Below are positions 63,771-64,000 of a DNA stretch of 64,000 nucleotides, one piece after another. The notes beneath the pieces were generated by a model that was not told where the DNA came from, did not search any database, and worked only from the letters and a program-made list of their open reading frames with translations. The position numbers and the translations under genes are program-made. Source of the DNA: Massospora cicadina (taxonomy: Eukaryota; Entomophthoromycota; Entomophthoromycetes; Entomophthorales; Entomophthoraceae); assembly GCA_022478985.1 (NCBI GenBank), contig JAKSZP010009490.1, positions 1-64,000 on the forward strand. The letters run 5' to 3'. Positions within the stretch are counted from its first letter, which is position 1. Each line of letters opens with the position of its first letter.

Positions 63771-64000
63771 TGTGACGGTTGAGATTTTCCCTCAACATCG
63801 CATTGCCTTGATCTTTGATAAGACAGGACAAGCTGGTGTGGAAGAAGGAGGGGTTGAGGGAGCATTATTCTTGGCTAGAACCCAGGTTGGGATTGAGACT
63901 GAGGCAGGACGGCGGTTACAACTTTCTTCAGGCCTGGGGTCAAACCAGATGGTTTTGAAATGGGTGGGTTCTAGGTTAAAGTTGGATTCAAATCAGATTT
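63771..64000 (+). repeat. 3' LTR of T, cut by the window end
   Basis: The first 230 bp align with 45335-45570. CTAAGGGTGA precedes it as a weak polypurine tract. Confidence 0.9.

Larger units (their letters stand above)
45335..64000 (+). mobile_element. Element T: chromodomain Gypsy element, 3' end outside the window
   Basis: The 5' LTR starts at 45335 and a matching 3' LTR starts at 63771 and runs off the window. Gag, protease, RT, RNase H, integrase and chromodomain lie between, with R inserted in the integrase core at 49564-62907. It is inserted in the U integrase; its own duplication cannot be checked because the right flank is not included. Confidence 0.9.

Noticed and set aside
1..64000. 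CRISPR arrays, rRNA or tRNA genes
   Set aside because: No regularly spaced short repeats with unique spacers, no rRNA-like conserved blocks and no cloverleaf-like sequence were seen by eye on either strand; a tRNAscan or Infernal run was not possible.

Overview
The window is eukaryotic repeat DNA. It is a stack of nested Ty3/Gypsy-type LTR retrotransposons with no host gene, rRNA, tRNA or CRISPR array that I can support. Every recognisable protein segment is gag, aspartic protease, reverse transcriptase (RT), RNase H, integrase (IN) or chromodomain, and almost all are broken by stops and frameshifts. Short target-site duplications (TSDs), long LTRs, chromodomain integrases and an AT-rich, CpG-poor base composition suggest a repeat-rich filamentous fungus, perhaps a basidiomycete. 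The taxonomic guess is weak and rests on general impression.

Layout, with labels used only here. Q (+, 1-5230) is the 3' part of an element ending in a 3' LTR. 5231-6147 is gene-free. M (+, 6148 to about 41.7 kb) is an old element whose body was opened by K (6230-9860, in its 5' LTR), solo LTR X (14032-15330, in its RT), N (17042-32375, in its integrase), P (33863-39919, in its 3' LTR) and solo LTR A2 (40502-41654, in its 3' LTR). N was opened by L (18353-25339, in its integrase) and by solo LTR Y (29525-30084, in its gag). U (+, about 41.7-45.33 kb) is a pol remnant opened by solo LTR V (43520-44836) and by T. T (+, 45335 to beyond the right edge) was opened in its integrase by R (-, 49564-62907), and R was opened in its protease by S (+, 53133-60097). 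U-T-R-S is therefore four levels deep. Most of these insertions are supported both by a TSD and by a reading frame that resumes across the insertion.

Two lineages are mixed. K, P and T carry an integrase-linked chromodomain. In K and P the pol frame runs through the polypurine tract into the 3' LTR. Q, M, N, L, R and S show no chromodomain. Five of them share a primer-binding site starting TGGTGCTC or TGGCGCTC, and several have a G-rich tract directly before the 3' LTR. Q, M and S also have an A/T-rich stretch and an extra non-pol block between integrase and 3' LTR.

The signals I consider most worth pursuing are: (1) tandem stem-loop units with compensatory changes after the Q integrase and in the transcribed part of the V, A and M LTRs; (2) two tiny A-tailed insertions with about 16-bp TSDs and a shared end, GTACTAAAAAA, inside LTRs of S and L, which look like extreme 5'-truncated target-primed retroposons; (3) stops and catalytic-residue losses that fall at CpG positions; (4) collagen-like Gly-Pro tracts inside gag of L and R; (5) an unidentified minus-strand coding-like block between pol and the 3' LTR of Q.
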